Positions 1-9,095 of a stretch of DNA of 26,350 bases are shown here, piece after piece. Each line of letters starts with the position of its first letter. Positions within the stretch are counted from its first letter, which is position 1. This DNA is from a virus: positions 1-26,350 of the IMG/VR virus record IMGVR_UViG_3300042868_009890, one strand, 5' to 3'. The position numbers and the translations under genes were made by a program. Below the pieces are notes generated by a model. It was not told the DNA's origin, made no database searches, and worked only from the letters and a program-made list of their open reading frames with translations.

Positions 1-27
1 TTTTTATTTTTATCTTTAAAATAAAAA

Positions 28-1275
28 ATGAAAATTTTTATTCAGATTGCATCCTATCGTGACCCACAACTTATACCCACAATTAAAGATTGTATTAACA
101 AAGCGAAAAAACCTGAAAACTTAAGATTTGGTATTTGTAGACAATTTCATCCTGAAGACGGTTTTGATAATTTATCAGAATATGAAAACGATGATAGATT
201 TAGGATTCTGAATGTTCCTTATCAAGAATCAACAGGAGTATGTTGGGCAAGAAACCAAGTCCAACAATTGTATAGGGGTGAAAAATACACCTTACAATTA
301 GATTCCCATATGAGATTTGAACAAAATTGGGACGACACATTAATCAAAATGATTAAAGGGTTACAGAAAGATGGTTATAAAAAACCATTGTTAACAGGTT
401 ATGTTTCATCTTTCGATCCTGAGAACGATCCACAAGGTAGAGTTACGGAACCTTGGCGTATGGCGTTTGATAGATTTACACCCGAAGGAGTCGTTTTCTT
501 TTTACCTGAAGTAATCCCAAATTGGAAAGATTATAAAAAACCAATTCCTGCAAGATTTTATTCTGCACACTTCGCGTTCACATTAGGGGAGTTTTCAAAG
601 GAAGTTCAGCACGATCCTGAATATTACTTCCACGGTGAAGAAATATCAATTGCCGTAAGAGCTTATACACACGGATATGATTTGTTTCACCCACACAAAG
701 TTGTTATTTGGCACGAATACACAAGAAAGGGTAGAACCAAACAATGGGACGATGATAAGGAGTGGTATAAAAAAAACGAATCTTGTCATAGAAAAAATAG
801 ACAGATACTTGGTATTGATGGAGAATCATATGAAGGTGATTTAGGTAAGTATGGTTTTGGTTCTGAAAGAACAATCAGGGATTATGAGAAATATTCGGGA
901 ATTTTATTTTCAAAAAGATCAGTACAAAAATATACAATAGATAAAAATTATCCACCAAACCCATACGAATATAATAATGAAGATGAATGGTTAAAAAGTT
1001 TTACACAAGTCTTTAAACATTGTATTGATGTATCTTTTGATTTTGTTAAAGAACCTGATTATGATTTTTGGGTTGTTGCATTTCATAATGAAAAGGATGA
1101 AACATTACATAGACAAGATGCGGATATTAATGAAATAAATAGAATGATGAATGATCCTGATGGGTATTGTAAAATATGGAGGGAATTTAACACGGACGAA
1201 AAACCAAAGTATTGGGTTGTTTGGCCCCATTCGGTGTCTAAAGGGTGGATGGAAAGATTAACTGGTAATTTATGA
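28..1275 (+). CDS. GlcNAc-transferase-like glycosyltransferase
   Basis: A 415-residue protein resembling the GlcNAc glycosyltransferase family (Skp1 GnT1-like, PF11397 type), which transfers a sugar from UDP-GlcNAc. The N-terminus opens with the nucleotide-sugar-binding strand FIQIASYRDPQL. A STGVCWARNQ segment (about 68-77) precedes the DxH-type metal motif D92-S-H94 in LQLDSHMRF. A later acidic YFHGEEISIAVRAYTHGYDL segment (200-219) fits the catalytic and acceptor side. Residues about 320-415 form an extra C-terminal region that I cannot assign; it is rich in W, D and H. The ATG at 28 follows an A-rich leader without a Shine-Dalgarno sequence. It is the first gene of a six-gene cassette, and its TGA overlaps the next ATG (ATGA). 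The acceptor is unknown; virion protein, host glycan or another polymer are all possible. Confidence 0.8.
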   Translation: MKIFIQIASYRDPQLIPTIKDCINKAKKPENLRFGICRQFHPEDGFDNLSEYENDDRFRILNVPYQESTGVCWARNQVQQLYRGEKYTLQLDSHMRFEQNWDDTLIKMIKGLQKDGYKKPLLTGYVSSFDPENDPQGRVTEPWRMAFDRFTPEGVVFFLPEVIPNWKDYKKPIPARFYSAHFAFTLGEFSKEVQHDPEYYFHGEEISIAVRAYTHGYDLFHPHKVVIWHEYTRKGRTKQWDDDKEWYKKNESCHRKNRQILGIDGESYEGDLGKYGFGSERTIRDYEKYSGILFSKRSVQKYTIDKNYPPNPYEYNNEDEWLKSFTQVFKHCIDVSFDFVKEPDYDFWVVAFHNEKDETLHRQDADINEINRMMNDPDGYCKIWREFNTDEKPKYWVVWPHSVSKGWMERLTGNL

Positions 1276-1976
1276 TAAAATTTAATAATATTAAAATTGC
1301 CGATACTGGATTCTATATTAATTTAGATAAAAGAAAAGATCGTAAAGAAAAAATTGAATCTCAATTAAACGAATTTAACATTTCTGGTGTTGAGAGGTTT
1401 TCCGCATTTGATGAATATGATGCGAATACATTAAATTGTAAACGAAGTCATTTAATGTTGATGAAAAAATTACTTGATAGTGACTTTGATACATTGTTAA
1501 TTTTGGAGGATGATTGTTTATTTTTGGATGTTTTAAAGAAAGATGGTGAAAAAATTTTTCAGGACATAAATAATACAGACTGGGATTTATTTTGGTTGGG
1601 GTGTAAAAATAGAAAAAACATAGTTAAATATAAAAATAACTGTTTTCAAGTGTCATCAACATCTTACGCACAGTCTTATTTGATTAAACGAAATATGTGT
1701 GAATTTATAATAAATAATTTTTATGATAATAATTTTTATTGTCAACCTGTCACACCAGATGAACTATTAACGTTATCACCATATGGTATTGATGTAGTGT
1801 TACATCCTGAAAAATATAATTTTTATAATCTTGATAGTCCATTAAACACCTTACCAACACATTTTAAACACCTATGTTATAAATACCCATTAACAACACA
1901 ATATTCATCATATAGTGATTTGTGGCATAGAGAAGTTAATTACGAAGATTACATACAAATTAAATATCCTATTTAA
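1272..1976 (+). CDS. GT25-like glycosyltransferase
   Basis: A 234-residue protein with the layout of glycosyltransferase family 25 (LPS biosynthesis type). It has FYINLDKRKDRKEKIESQL (14-32), then the conserved SH pair (S59-H60, in CKRSH) before LILEDDCLFLD, whose E79-D80-D81 supplies the expected metal and sugar-nucleotide acidic motif. GT25 enzymes typically add galactose or glucose to LPS, LOS or collagen-type acceptors. The start overlaps the previous stop by 4 nt (ATGA), so translation is probably coupled. The stop is followed one base later by the next start. The sequence is very AT-rich and N/K/I-rich, like the next two genes. The donor sugar cannot be told from sequence. Confidence 0.75.
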   Translation: MIKFNNIKIADTGFYINLDKRKDRKEKIESQLNEFNISGVERFSAFDEYDANTLNCKRSHLMLMKKLLDSDFDTLLILEDDCLFLDVLKKDGEKIFQDINNTDWDLFWLGCKNRKNIVKYKNNCFQVSSTSYAQSYLIKRNMCEFIINNFYDNNFYCQPVTPDELLTLSPYGIDVVLHPEKYNFYNLDSPLNTLPTHFKHLCYKYPLTTQYSSYSDLWHREVNYEDYIQIKYPI

Positions 1977-1977
1977 A

Positions 1978-2727
1978 ATGATTAAATTAATTTCGGTGAC
2001 TTGGTCTTATAATGATACATCTGACGTTAAAAATACTAGATTGTATAAATCATTTATTAAATGTAATGACAAAAAAAATTTTTATAATATTCATTTTAAT
2101 AGAACTAATTATCAAAAATTAGAAAAACAATTTAATGATAAATTTGGTTATCAATATGAGTTTTTATTATATAGAATTTTTTTATTGAGTGAAGAACTAA
2201 CAAAATTAGATGTTGATTTGATTATTTTTTCAGACACAAATGATGTTGTTTGTTTATCAAATTTAGACGATATTGAATTTGATTTAAATGATAAAATTGT
2301 TTTCTCTTCCGAAAAACACAGATACCCAAATGAACAAAATGTTGTTAATTGGGAACCAAATTATAAATATGATTTGTCCGACGTTAAAAAATCAAATTAT
2401 CTTAATGCTGGATTATCTATTGGGAAAAAAGAAAAGTATATTGAGTTGTTTAACTATTGTAATGATAATATATTTGATAAAGAATATAAAAATTTTGGTG
2501 GTGATCAAGGAGTTTTTACGTATTACTATTTAAATAGTAATAATTTAATTGTGTTAGATAAAGAAACTGAATATTTTTTAAGTACCTATTTAGATTCACC
2601 AAATAACTACTCTTTAATAAATGGAAAAATAAAAAACTTAAAAACAAATAGATTCCCACATTTTATACACGATAATGGATGGAATTATGGGAGTCCTAAA
2701 TTTATAGAACATTTTAAATTAGTATGA
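1978..2727 (+). CDS. LH3/PLOD-like glycosyltransferase (first copy)
   Basis: A 249-residue protein starting at the ATG at 1978, one base after the previous stop. A longer in-frame reading from 1915 would overlap the GT25 gene by 62 nt and adds 21 residues unrelated to the fold. The order of motifs matches the glycosyltransferase domain of lysyl hydroxylase LH3 (PLOD) and related viral proteins: the acidic metal motif in FSDTNDV (D86, D89), FSSEKHRYPN (109-118), YLNAGLSIGK (141-150), the GGDQGVF segment with D176, and FPHFIHDNGW near the C-terminus. These domains move galactose or glucose from UDP-sugar. No collagen-like substrate is visible in the window. It is adjacent to a second protein of the same fold, so an old duplication or parallel recruitment is likely. 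Specificity is unknown. Confidence 0.65.
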   Translation: MIKLISVTWSYNDTSDVKNTRLYKSFIKCNDKKNFYNIHFNRTNYQKLEKQFNDKFGYQYEFLLYRIFLLSEELTKLDVDLIIFSDTNDVVCLSNLDDIEFDLNDKIVFSSEKHRYPNEQNVVNWEPNYKYDLSDVKKSNYLNAGLSIGKKEKYIELFNYCNDNIFDKEYKNFGGDQGVFTYYYLNSNNLIVLDKETEYFLSTYLDSPNNYSLINGKIKNLKTNRFPHFIHDNGWNYGSPKFIEHFKLV

Positions 2728-3458
2728 ATAAATGTGCTTTAGTAACGACATTATATTGTGATAAATGTCCAAAACCAACAACAATAGAATTAAAAAATAA
2801 ATTTAATTATGATGGAGATAATGAAGATATCTTCATAAATTTTTCAGATTATTTTGGACCCTTTAATTTTAATCTAATACCTAACGTGGGTATAAGTAAA
2901 CGCAAAGATTTGGTGTATGGTAAAATTTTTAAATTACGGAAGTTTATTGAGGATAATATCTATGGGAGATATGAGTATTTAATACATTTAGATTATAACG
3001 ATACTAAATTTATAAGAAGTTCAACTGAACTATTTAAACACTTTATTGAGTCAAAAAAAGATATTGTGGTATCAACGGAAAAAGATTGTTGGCCGTACAT
3101 AAATGTTGTATCTAACTGGGTGAATAAAAATTTAGAATCGTCAGAGTTTAAATTTTTAAATTCTGGATTGATAATATCAAAAACTGAAAAGTTTTTAATT
3201 ATCTTAAAAAGATTAGAAGGATTATGTTTAAATAATCCAATTGACTTTTGGGATGACCAAGGCGTTTGGCAATTTTATGATTTGACTTGTGAGGACTTAC
3301 ATAAGGATAACACTTGTGAATATTTTTTTTCTACCGCTTTTTTAGATGATTCTTATTATGAAATGAAAGAAAATACTTTAAAAACTAAATTTGGTACATA
3401 TCCTTTCATTGTACACGATAACTCAAGTTTTTCGCTAAAATTAATACAAAAATTTTAA
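2724..3458 (+). CDS. LH3/PLOD-like glycosyltransferase (second copy)
   Basis: A 244-residue protein with the same motif order as its upstream neighbour and closer to the LH3/PLOD glycosyltransferase domain. It has HLDYNDTKF with D90 and D93, VVSTEKDCWPY (115-125; compare the FSAE..CWP motif of PLOD), KFLNSGLIIS (143-152), FWDDQGVWQFY with D177-D178-Q179, and YPFIVHDNS near the C-terminus. The start overlaps the previous stop by 4 nt (ATGA). The two copies have diverged strongly, so they probably act on different acceptors or in sequence on one glycan. Family assignment rests on motif order and spacing seen by eye; a profile search would settle it. Confidence 0.68.
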   Translation: MNKCALVTTLYCDKCPKPTTIELKNKFNYDGDNEDIFINFSDYFGPFNFNLIPNVGISKRKDLVYGKIFKLRKFIEDNIYGRYEYLIHLDYNDTKFIRSSTELFKHFIESKKDIVVSTEKDCWPYINVVSNWVNKNLESSEFKFLNSGLIISKTEKFLIILKRLEGLCLNNPIDFWDDQGVWQFYDLTCEDLHKDNTCEYFFSTAFLDDSYYEMKENTLKTKFGTYPFIVHDNSSFSLKLIQKF

Positions 3459-3460
3459 TT

Positions 3461-4075
3461 ATGGATAAAAATGAAAAAGTAACTGGATGGTTTTCATATG
3501 AGGGAATAACAACACAACAACATTATGACGTTGGGAAATTTTTTAATCAATTATTTAATCAAACTAAACCCTCTCGTATTTTAGAGATTGGGACTGCGTT
3601 TGGGGGGTTAACTTTATTATTACGAAATATACTTGATGATTTATCATTCAGTACTGAAATAAGGACATATGATATTGATTCTAAACATTACTTACAACCG
3701 TACATAGATAATGGGTTGAAAATTGATGTTCGTATTAAAAATATTTTTAATCACGAATATAGTGAATTGACTGAATTGGACGATATTAGTACATACGTAC
3801 AGTCAGAGGGTGTTACTATTGTTTTATGTGATGGAGGTAGTAAAAAAAATGAATTTAAAATTTTATCAAGTTTATTAAAACCTGGTGATATTATTATGGC
3901 TCACGATTATTCACCAAATCAAACTTACTTTGAGGAGAATATTAATAATAAAATATGGAACTGGTTAGAAATACAAGATTCGGATATTGATGAAAGTTGC
4001 TTAACTTATAATCTAAAACCATATATGGAAGATGAATTTCGTTCAGTTGTATGGGTTTGTAAAATTAAAGAATAA
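3461..4075 (+). CDS. class I SAM-dependent methyltransferase-like protein
   Basis: A 204-residue Rossmann-fold protein of the methyltransferase_24 / cephalosporin-hydroxylase-like (CmcI) type. SAM-binding motif I is RILEIGTAFGG (39-49). An acidic residue for the ribose ends the second strand (YDID, D71/D73). IVLCDGGSKKNEF (120-132) carries D124, and DIIMAHDYSPN (143-153) carries D149. In glycan loci such proteins often O-methylate sugars. It starts 2 nt after the preceding GT stop, and its TAA overlaps the next ATG by one base (TAATG). A role in capping or modifying the glycan made by the flanking GTs is inferred from position. Confidence 0.72.
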   Translation: MDKNEKVTGWFSYEGITTQQHYDVGKFFNQLFNQTKPSRILEIGTAFGGLTLLLRNILDDLSFSTEIRTYDIDSKHYLQPYIDNGLKIDVRIKNIFNHEYSELTELDDISTYVQSEGVTIVLCDGGSKKNEFKILSSLLKPGDIIMAHDYSPNQTYFEENINNKIWNWLEIQDSDIDESCLTYNLKPYMEDEFRSVVWVCKIKE

Positions 4076-5736
4076 TGATAACATTAGTAACAGGTTTATG
4101 GGATATTGGTAGAGGTAATCTTGATGAAGGGTGGTCAAGGTCTTACCAACATTATTTAAACAAATTTGAGGAATTACTTTCCGTTGATTGTAATATAATT
4201 ATTTTTGGTGACGAAGAGTTAAAAGAATTTGTTTTTCAAAGGAGAAACGAAGAAAATACCCAATTCATTGTTAGAAATACAGAATGGTTCAAGAACAATG
4301 AATACTACGATAAAATACAAACAATAAGAAATAACCCAAATTGGTTTAATCAAGTTGGTTGGTTATCTAACTCAACACAATCAAGATTAGAAATGTATAA
4401 CCCTTTGGTTATGTCAAAAATGTTTTTACTTAATGATGCAAGACTTTTAGATAAATTTAATTCCGATAAATTATATTGGATTGATGCTGGATTAACAAAC
4501 ACCGTTCATTCAGGATATTTTACACACGATAAAGTTTTAGATAAAATACAACATATAACAGAAGATTTTTTGTTTGTTTGTTTTCCTTATGATGCCGAAA
4601 CGGAAGTTCACGGGTTTGATTATAACGAAATGAAACGTTTGACAACTACGGAACCTAAAGTTGTTGCAAGAGGTGGATTCTTTGGTGGTAGTAAACAATC
4701 AATAGAGCAAATGAACACATTATATTATTCGTTACTTATTGACACCCTTAATAGGGGGTTTATGGGTACGGAAGAAAGTTTGTTTACAATATTATTATAC
4801 CAATACCCAAACTTCATAAATTATTGTCAAATAGGTTATGATGGTTTAATGTATAAGTTTTTTGAGGATGTTAAAAATAATAATGTAATCTTACAAAGGG
4901 ATAAGAATAAAATAACTTTCACATCAGGTAATGGTGTTGGTTTATATGTTATAACATTCAATAGTCCAAATCAATTTGAGACATTGATAAAATCAATGTT
5001 AGAATATGACTCTGATTTTATTACCAAAACTGAAAAATTTGTACTTGATAACTCAACTGATTTATCAACAACACCAAAATACTTAAAACTTTGTGAAGAA
5101 TATGGATTTACCCACATTAAAAAAGATAATATAGGAATTACTGGTGGTAGACAATTTATTGCAGAACATTTTGATGAACAAGATGAATTGGGATATTATT
5201 ATTTTTTTGAGGATGATATGTTTTTTTACGATAAAAAAGAAACTTGTAAAAATGGTTTTAATAGATATGTACCAAAACTTTTTACTAAATCACTATCCAT
5301 TCTTAAAAAAGAAACCTTTGATTTTTTAAAATTAAACTTTACGGAATTTTATGGTTCAAACGATAAACAATGGTCTTGGTATAATGTCCCACAGGATTTT
5401 AGACAAAGTCATTGGCCAAATAACCCCAAATTACCACAACAAGGATTAGATCCAAATTCACCAAATACAGAATTTAAATATATTAAATCACATCAAGGAT
5501 TGCCATATGCTAGCGGTGAAATCTATCTATGTAATTGGCCTAGTTTATTTTCTAAAGAAGGAAACTATAATTGTTATTTAAAAACAAAATTCCATCATCC
5601 GTTTGAGCAAACTTTAATGAGTCAATGTTATCAAGAAACGATAAAAGGAAATGTGAAACCTGGGTTATTGTTATTAACACCTACGGAACATAATAGGTTC
5701 GATCATTATGATGCATCATTAAGAAAAGAATGTTAA
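4075..5736 (+). CDS. two-domain protein: HtrL/YibB-like plus GT-like domain
   Basis: A 553-residue protein. Residues about 1-270 resemble the HtrL/YibB family (PF09612 type): LVTGLWDIGRGN at the start, LEMYNPLVMSKMFLL in the middle, and the acidic DKLYWIDAGLTNTVHSGYF segment, then FFGG and a late EES motif. YibB sits in LPS core loci in enterobacteria and is GT-like in fold. After a short linker, residues about 295-553 start a new fold with YVITFNSPNQFETLIKSML, then VLDNSTD and YFFEDDMFFYD. This is the strand, loop and EDD layout of a GT-A glycosyltransferase. The protein is therefore probably bifunctional and ends the GT cassette. A 36-nt gap with a promoter-like motif follows. Donor and acceptor are unknown. 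Confidence 0.62.
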   Translation: MITLVTGLWDIGRGNLDEGWSRSYQHYLNKFEELLSVDCNIIIFGDEELKEFVFQRRNEENTQFIVRNTEWFKNNEYYDKIQTIRNNPNWFNQVGWLSNSTQSRLEMYNPLVMSKMFLLNDARLLDKFNSDKLYWIDAGLTNTVHSGYFTHDKVLDKIQHITEDFLFVCFPYDAETEVHGFDYNEMKRLTTTEPKVVARGGFFGGSKQSIEQMNTLYYSLLIDTLNRGFMGTEESLFTILLYQYPNFINYCQIGYDGLMYKFFEDVKNNNVILQRDKNKITFTSGNGVGLYVITFNSPNQFETLIKSMLEYDSDFITKTEKFVLDNSTDLSTTPKYLKLCEEYGFTHIKKDNIGITGGRQFIAEHFDEQDELGYYYFFEDDMFFYDKKETCKNGFNRYVPKLFTKSLSILKKETFDFLKLNFTEFYGSNDKQWSWYNVPQDFRQSHWPNNPKLPQQGLDPNSPNTEFKYIKSHQGLPYASGEIYLCNWPSLFSKEGNYNCYLKTKFHHPFEQTLMSQCYQETIKGNVKPGLLLLTPTEHNRFDHYDASLRKEC

Positions 5737-5750
5737 AATAAAGTAATCGT

Positions 5751-5760
5751 ATATTTATAG
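5751..5760 (+). promoter_or_regulatory. ATATTTAT motif before the 138-residue gene
   Basis: ATATTTATAG followed by TAAAAA, ending 12 nt before the ATG at 5773. It is one of eleven motif copies placed just before gene starts in the gene's orientation, and it marks the break between the GT cassette and the next unit. Promoter function is inferred. Confidence 0.45.
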
Positions 5761-5772
5761 TAAAAACTATAG

Positions 5773-6189
5773 ATGGAATTCTACATTAAAAAAAATGCAA
5801 CCCTTCCTGTTTTAAAATTACAAGTAGTAAAAGACGGAAGAAGTGATTATAACAATTTTATGTCAATGATTGAGGAATCCGCAATTTTCTTTTCTATGGT
5901 TAATACCGAAACAGGAATTCCAAAAATATCAACAAGACCTGCGGGGTTTGTAGAAAAGGTTCAACTTGAACCGAACTCAACACCAGAGTATTACATCTAT
6001 TATAGGTTTACACCAAGAGACACAAATAAAGTTGGTAGATATGAAGGACAATTCTTATTAAGAAATGATGATGGAACTTTAATTTTACCAATAAGAGAAC
6101 AATTATTTATAAATGTTCAAGAAAGTTACATTGCAGACGAATTACCATATCAAGATTGTTATGTGATAGATTTTCCTTGTTGTGGATAA
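5773..6189 (+). CDS. small beta-rich protein, possible virion module
   Basis: A 138-residue protein of unknown function. The opening FYIKKNATLPVLKLQVVKDG and the later STPEYYIYYRFTPRDTNKVG and YEGQFLLRNDDGTLILP look like alternating strands of a beta sandwich. The pattern recalls the N-terminal domain of phage baseplate upper proteins (BppU type), where a short chain- or ligand-like parameter is declared and then checked. It ends in a Cys-Cys-Gly tail. No signal peptide or membrane segment is seen. It follows the GT cassette with its own upstream motif and precedes the polymerase by about 100 nt. A structural or adaptor role is a weak inference from fold and phage context. Confidence 0.5.
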   Translation: MEFYIKKNATLPVLKLQVVKDGRSDYNNFMSMIEESAIFFSMVNTETGIPKISTRPAGFVEKVQLEPNSTPEYYIYYRFTPRDTNKVGRYEGQFLLRNDDGTLILPIREQLFINVQESYIADELPYQDCYVIDFPCCG

Positions 6190-6195
6190 CCCCAA

Positions 6196-6224
6196 TTGAC
6201 AATATAGTTTTTCTATAATATATT
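6196..6224 (+). promoter_or_regulatory. sigma70-like / Bacteroidota-like promoter before DNA polymerase
   Basis: TTGACA at 6196-6201 is followed after 17 nt by TATATT at 6219-6224. The same bases can be read as TTG at 6196-6198 and TATATTTA at 6219-6226 with 20 nt between, close to the Bacteroidota pattern of TTTG and TAnnTTTG. It lies in the 98-nt gap upstream of the polymerase and may be an early promoter read by host RNA polymerase. The site was found by eye in AT-rich DNA. Confidence 0.35.
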
Positions 6225-6287
6225 TAAGTGTAAAGGTAAATGCCAACATAGTTTGGTAGATAATGAACCATTTTAAATATATTATTA

Positions 6288-9095
6288 ATGATAAGTCCTG
6301 ATGAAATTAAATCCTTCTTGGAAGGTACCGATCCCGAAAAATTTATTACTGCGATTGAGTACGATTATGCTGCTAATTGTATCTACAAAATAAAAGAAGA
6401 TCCCGTAAAAGGTAAATCAATTCAAAAAGAAAACTTCATTTCATTTGCTTGGGTGGGTGATTTAAGAGGTTTAAACTTTTATAGTAACTCCAAAACACAA
6501 CAAAAGGATGCAATGTCCAAATATGGGATTGTTATTGAAAAACTTCGCACTGACGGTAATGAAAGATTAGAAAAGGGTTTAACATTTATTGTTAAATCAA
6601 TTAAAGGTTACAGAGAACTTATACAATTTTTTAGAGATGGCGGATTGGACCCTTGGGGGGAAAACACTAAAGACAAAATAATGATTCTACCTCCCGTAGA
6701 ACAGTTCCTTATCTCAAAAGAAAAACGATTATTTAAAGGTTTTGAAGAATATAATGATATCACTAGATTTGTATTTGACTTGGAAACTACTGCTTTAGAA
6801 CCTAAAGATGGTAGGATATTTATGATTGGTATGAAAACTAACAAAGGTTTTCTAAAGGTTATTGAGTGTAAAGATGAAGATGAGGAACGAGCAGGTTTGG
6901 TGGAGTTCTTTAATATTATAGACGAAATAAAACCATCAATCATTGGTGGGTATAACTCGGCAAACTTTGACTGGTATTGGATATTTGAACGTTGTAAGGC
7001 GTTACATATTGATTTAAAAAAGATACCAACATCATTAAACAGGATGAAACCTATTTCGCAAAAAGATTCAATGTTAAAGTTGGCAAACGAAGTTGAGAGA
7101 TATAACCAAGTCCAAATGTGGGGTTACAATGTTATTGATATAATCCACTCTGTTCGTAGAGCACAAGCAATAAATTCAAACATCAAAGAAGCGGGACTTA
7201 AATATATTACAAAGTTTATTGATGCTGAAGCCAAAGACAGGATTTATATTGATCACACAAAAATTGGATCGATGTATGCGAAAAAAGAAGATTATTGGTT
7301 AAATACTCAAAATGGTAATTATAAAAAAGTTGGTTCTGATTCTAAAATTGATGAGGTTTGTTACAGAAGAGGTGACATTTATATAAAGACAACAGGTGAT
7401 GATATTGTTGAGAGATATCTTGATGATGACTTGGAAGAAACCCTATTGGTGGATGACGAATTCAATCAAGGTACTTTTCTATTGGCGTCACTGGTACCAA
7501 CAACATATGAGAGAGTTTCAACAATGGGTACCGCAACATTGTGGAAGATGTTGATGTTAGCATGGTCTTATAGACACGGACTTGCAATACCCGCAAAAAA
7601 TGAAAAAAGAGGATTTGTTGGTGGGTTATCACGATTAATTAGAACAGGGTACTCAAAGAACGTATTAAAACTTGACTACTCTTCACTCTACCCATCAATT
7701 CAGTTGGTTCACGATGTTTTTCCTGAATGTGATATCACAGGTGCGATGAAAGGATTGTTATCCTATTTTAGAAATACTCGTATTATGTATAAAAACTTGG
7801 CAGAAGAATATGCAAGTATTGATAAGAAAAAGTCATTGTCATTTGATAGAAAACAATTACCAATCAAGATTTTTATCAACGCATTCTTTGGTTCATTATC
7901 TGCACCACAAGTATTCCATTGGGGTGATATGGACAAGGGTGAAATGATTACTTGTACAGGTAGACAATATCTTCGTATGATGATTCATTTCTTTATGGAT
8001 AGAGGATACACACCTCTCGTGATGGATACGGATGGTATTAACTTCTCTGTTCCTGATGGTGTAGATTCAAGAAGATATGTCGGTAAAGGTTTGAATTGGA
8101 AAGTTAAAGAGGGTAAGGAGTATATTGGTGAGGAGGCTGATGTTATGGAATTTAATGACTTAGCTATGAGGGGTGAAATGGCTCTTGATACTGACGGACA
8201 ATGGCCGGCATGTATTAATTTGGCAAGAAAGAACTACGCACTTATTACAGGTAAAGGTAAAATCAAACTTACAGGTAACTCAATCAAATCTAAAAAAATG
8301 CCAAAGTATATTGAGTTGTTCTTGGATAAGGCAATTAAAATGTTACTTGATGGTGATGGGAAAGGTTTTGTAGAATATTATTATGAATATATACAAAAGA
8401 TATTTGATCAAAAAATTCCTTTGATGCAGATTGCAAATAAATCAAAAGTTAAACAATCAATTGATGATTACATTGCAAGAAGTAAAACCAAAACAAAGGC
8501 TGGGGCTCTTATGTCAAGACAAGCCCATATGGAATTGGCAATGAAAGAAAACTTAAATGTTAATCTTGGTGATATAATTTATTATGTCAATAACGGAACT
8601 AAAGCTTCACACGGGGATGTACAAAAGGTTAATAAGTTGAAGAAAGGGTGGACAAACGAACAATTAAAGTATTATTTCTTAGATCATGGGAAATATCCTG
8701 ATGAATCGATGACATCAATGATACAACTTAATTGTTATAGATTGGATCCGTCTGAAATTGAAAACAACCCCGATATGTTAGGAGAATACAATATCCAAAG
8801 AGCGATTGCAACATTTAATAAACGAGTAGAACCTTTACTTGTGGTTTTTCAACAGGAAGTTAGAAATAATCTTTTGGTTAAGAATCCAGAAGAAAGAGGA
8901 TTCTTTACGACGGAACAATGTCAACTTATAAATGGACAACCATTTAAAGAAGATGATCAGGATAAGTTAGAAGACGTGATGCAAATCTCGGATGAAGAAC
9001 TTACATTTTGGGAAAGAGTAAATGAAACACCTTTTCATATGTATAGAAAGGCGGATCCTTATATGTTAAAATATGTTGATGAAAAAGATTTATGA
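6288..9095 (+). CDS. family B DNA polymerase with 3'-5' exonuclease
   Basis: A 935-residue replicative polymerase, similar in size to T4 gp43 (898). The exonuclease domain has Exo I FDLETTAL (D164, E166), Exo II YNSANFDWYW (N223, D228) and a likely Exo III in ERYLDDDLEE (Y377 with D380 or D381). Between Exo II and III lies VIDIIHSVRRAQ, the usual spacer strand. The polymerase domain has motif A KLDYSSLYPS (D463), motif B KIFINAFFG (K527, N531, F534, G535) and motif C VMDTDGIN (D580, D582). Both catalytic aspartates are therefore present. Motif B has Ala and Phe where Ser and Tyr are usual, and motif C has Gly instead of Ser after DTD. It starts at 6288 in an AT-rich leader. Its stop overlaps the end of the convergent minus-strand gene. 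Confidence 0.95.
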   Translation: MISPDEIKSFLEGTDPEKFITAIEYDYAANCIYKIKEDPVKGKSIQKENFISFAWVGDLRGLNFYSNSKTQQKDAMSKYGIVIEKLRTDGNERLEKGLTFIVKSIKGYRELIQFFRDGGLDPWGENTKDKIMILPPVEQFLISKEKRLFKGFEEYNDITRFVFDLETTALEPKDGRIFMIGMKTNKGFLKVIECKDEDEERAGLVEFFNIIDEIKPSIIGGYNSANFDWYWIFERCKALHIDLKKIPTSLNRMKPISQKDSMLKLANEVERYNQVQMWGYNVIDIIHSVRRAQAINSNIKEAGLKYITKFIDAEAKDRIYIDHTKIGSMYAKKEDYWLNTQNGNYKKVGSDSKIDEVCYRRGDIYIKTTGDDIVERYLDDDLEETLLVDDEFNQGTFLLASLVPTTYERVSTMGTATLWKMLMLAWSYRHGLAIPAKNEKRGFVGGLSRLIRTGYSKNVLKLDYSSLYPSIQLVHDVFPECDITGAMKGLLSYFRNTRIMYKNLAEEYASIDKKKSLSFDRKQLPIKIFINAFFGSLSAPQVFHWGDMDKGEMITCTGRQYLRMMIHFFMDRGYTPLVMDTDGINFSVPDGVDSRRYVGKGLNWKVKEGKEYIGEEADVMEFNDLAMRGEMALDTDGQWPACINLARKNYALITGKGKIKLTGNSIKSKKMPKYIELFLDKAIKMLLDGDGKGFVEYYYEYIQKIFDQKIPLMQIANKSKVKQSIDDYIARSKTKTKAGALMSRQAHMELAMKENLNVNLGDIIYYVNNGTKASHGDVQKVNKLKKGWTNEQLKYYFLDHGKYPDESMTSMIQLNCYRLDPSEIENNPDMLGEYNIQRAIATFNKRVEPLLVVFQQEVRNNLLVKNPEERGFFTTEQCQLINGQPFKEDDQDKLEDVMQISDEELTFWERVNETPFHMYRKADPYMLKYVDEKDL

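Noticed and set aside
1915-1977. A longer start for the first LH3-like GT at 1915
   Set aside because: It overlaps the GT25 gene by 62 nt and adds a Lys/Ile-rich stretch unrelated to the fold. The ATG at 1978 follows the previous stop directly, like the other genes of the cassette.
5756-5771. ATAGT-AAAA-ACTAT hairpin before the 138-residue gene
   Set aside because: Only one G-C pair and no T-run after it. In DNA this AT-rich such pairs arise often, so I do not call it a terminator.
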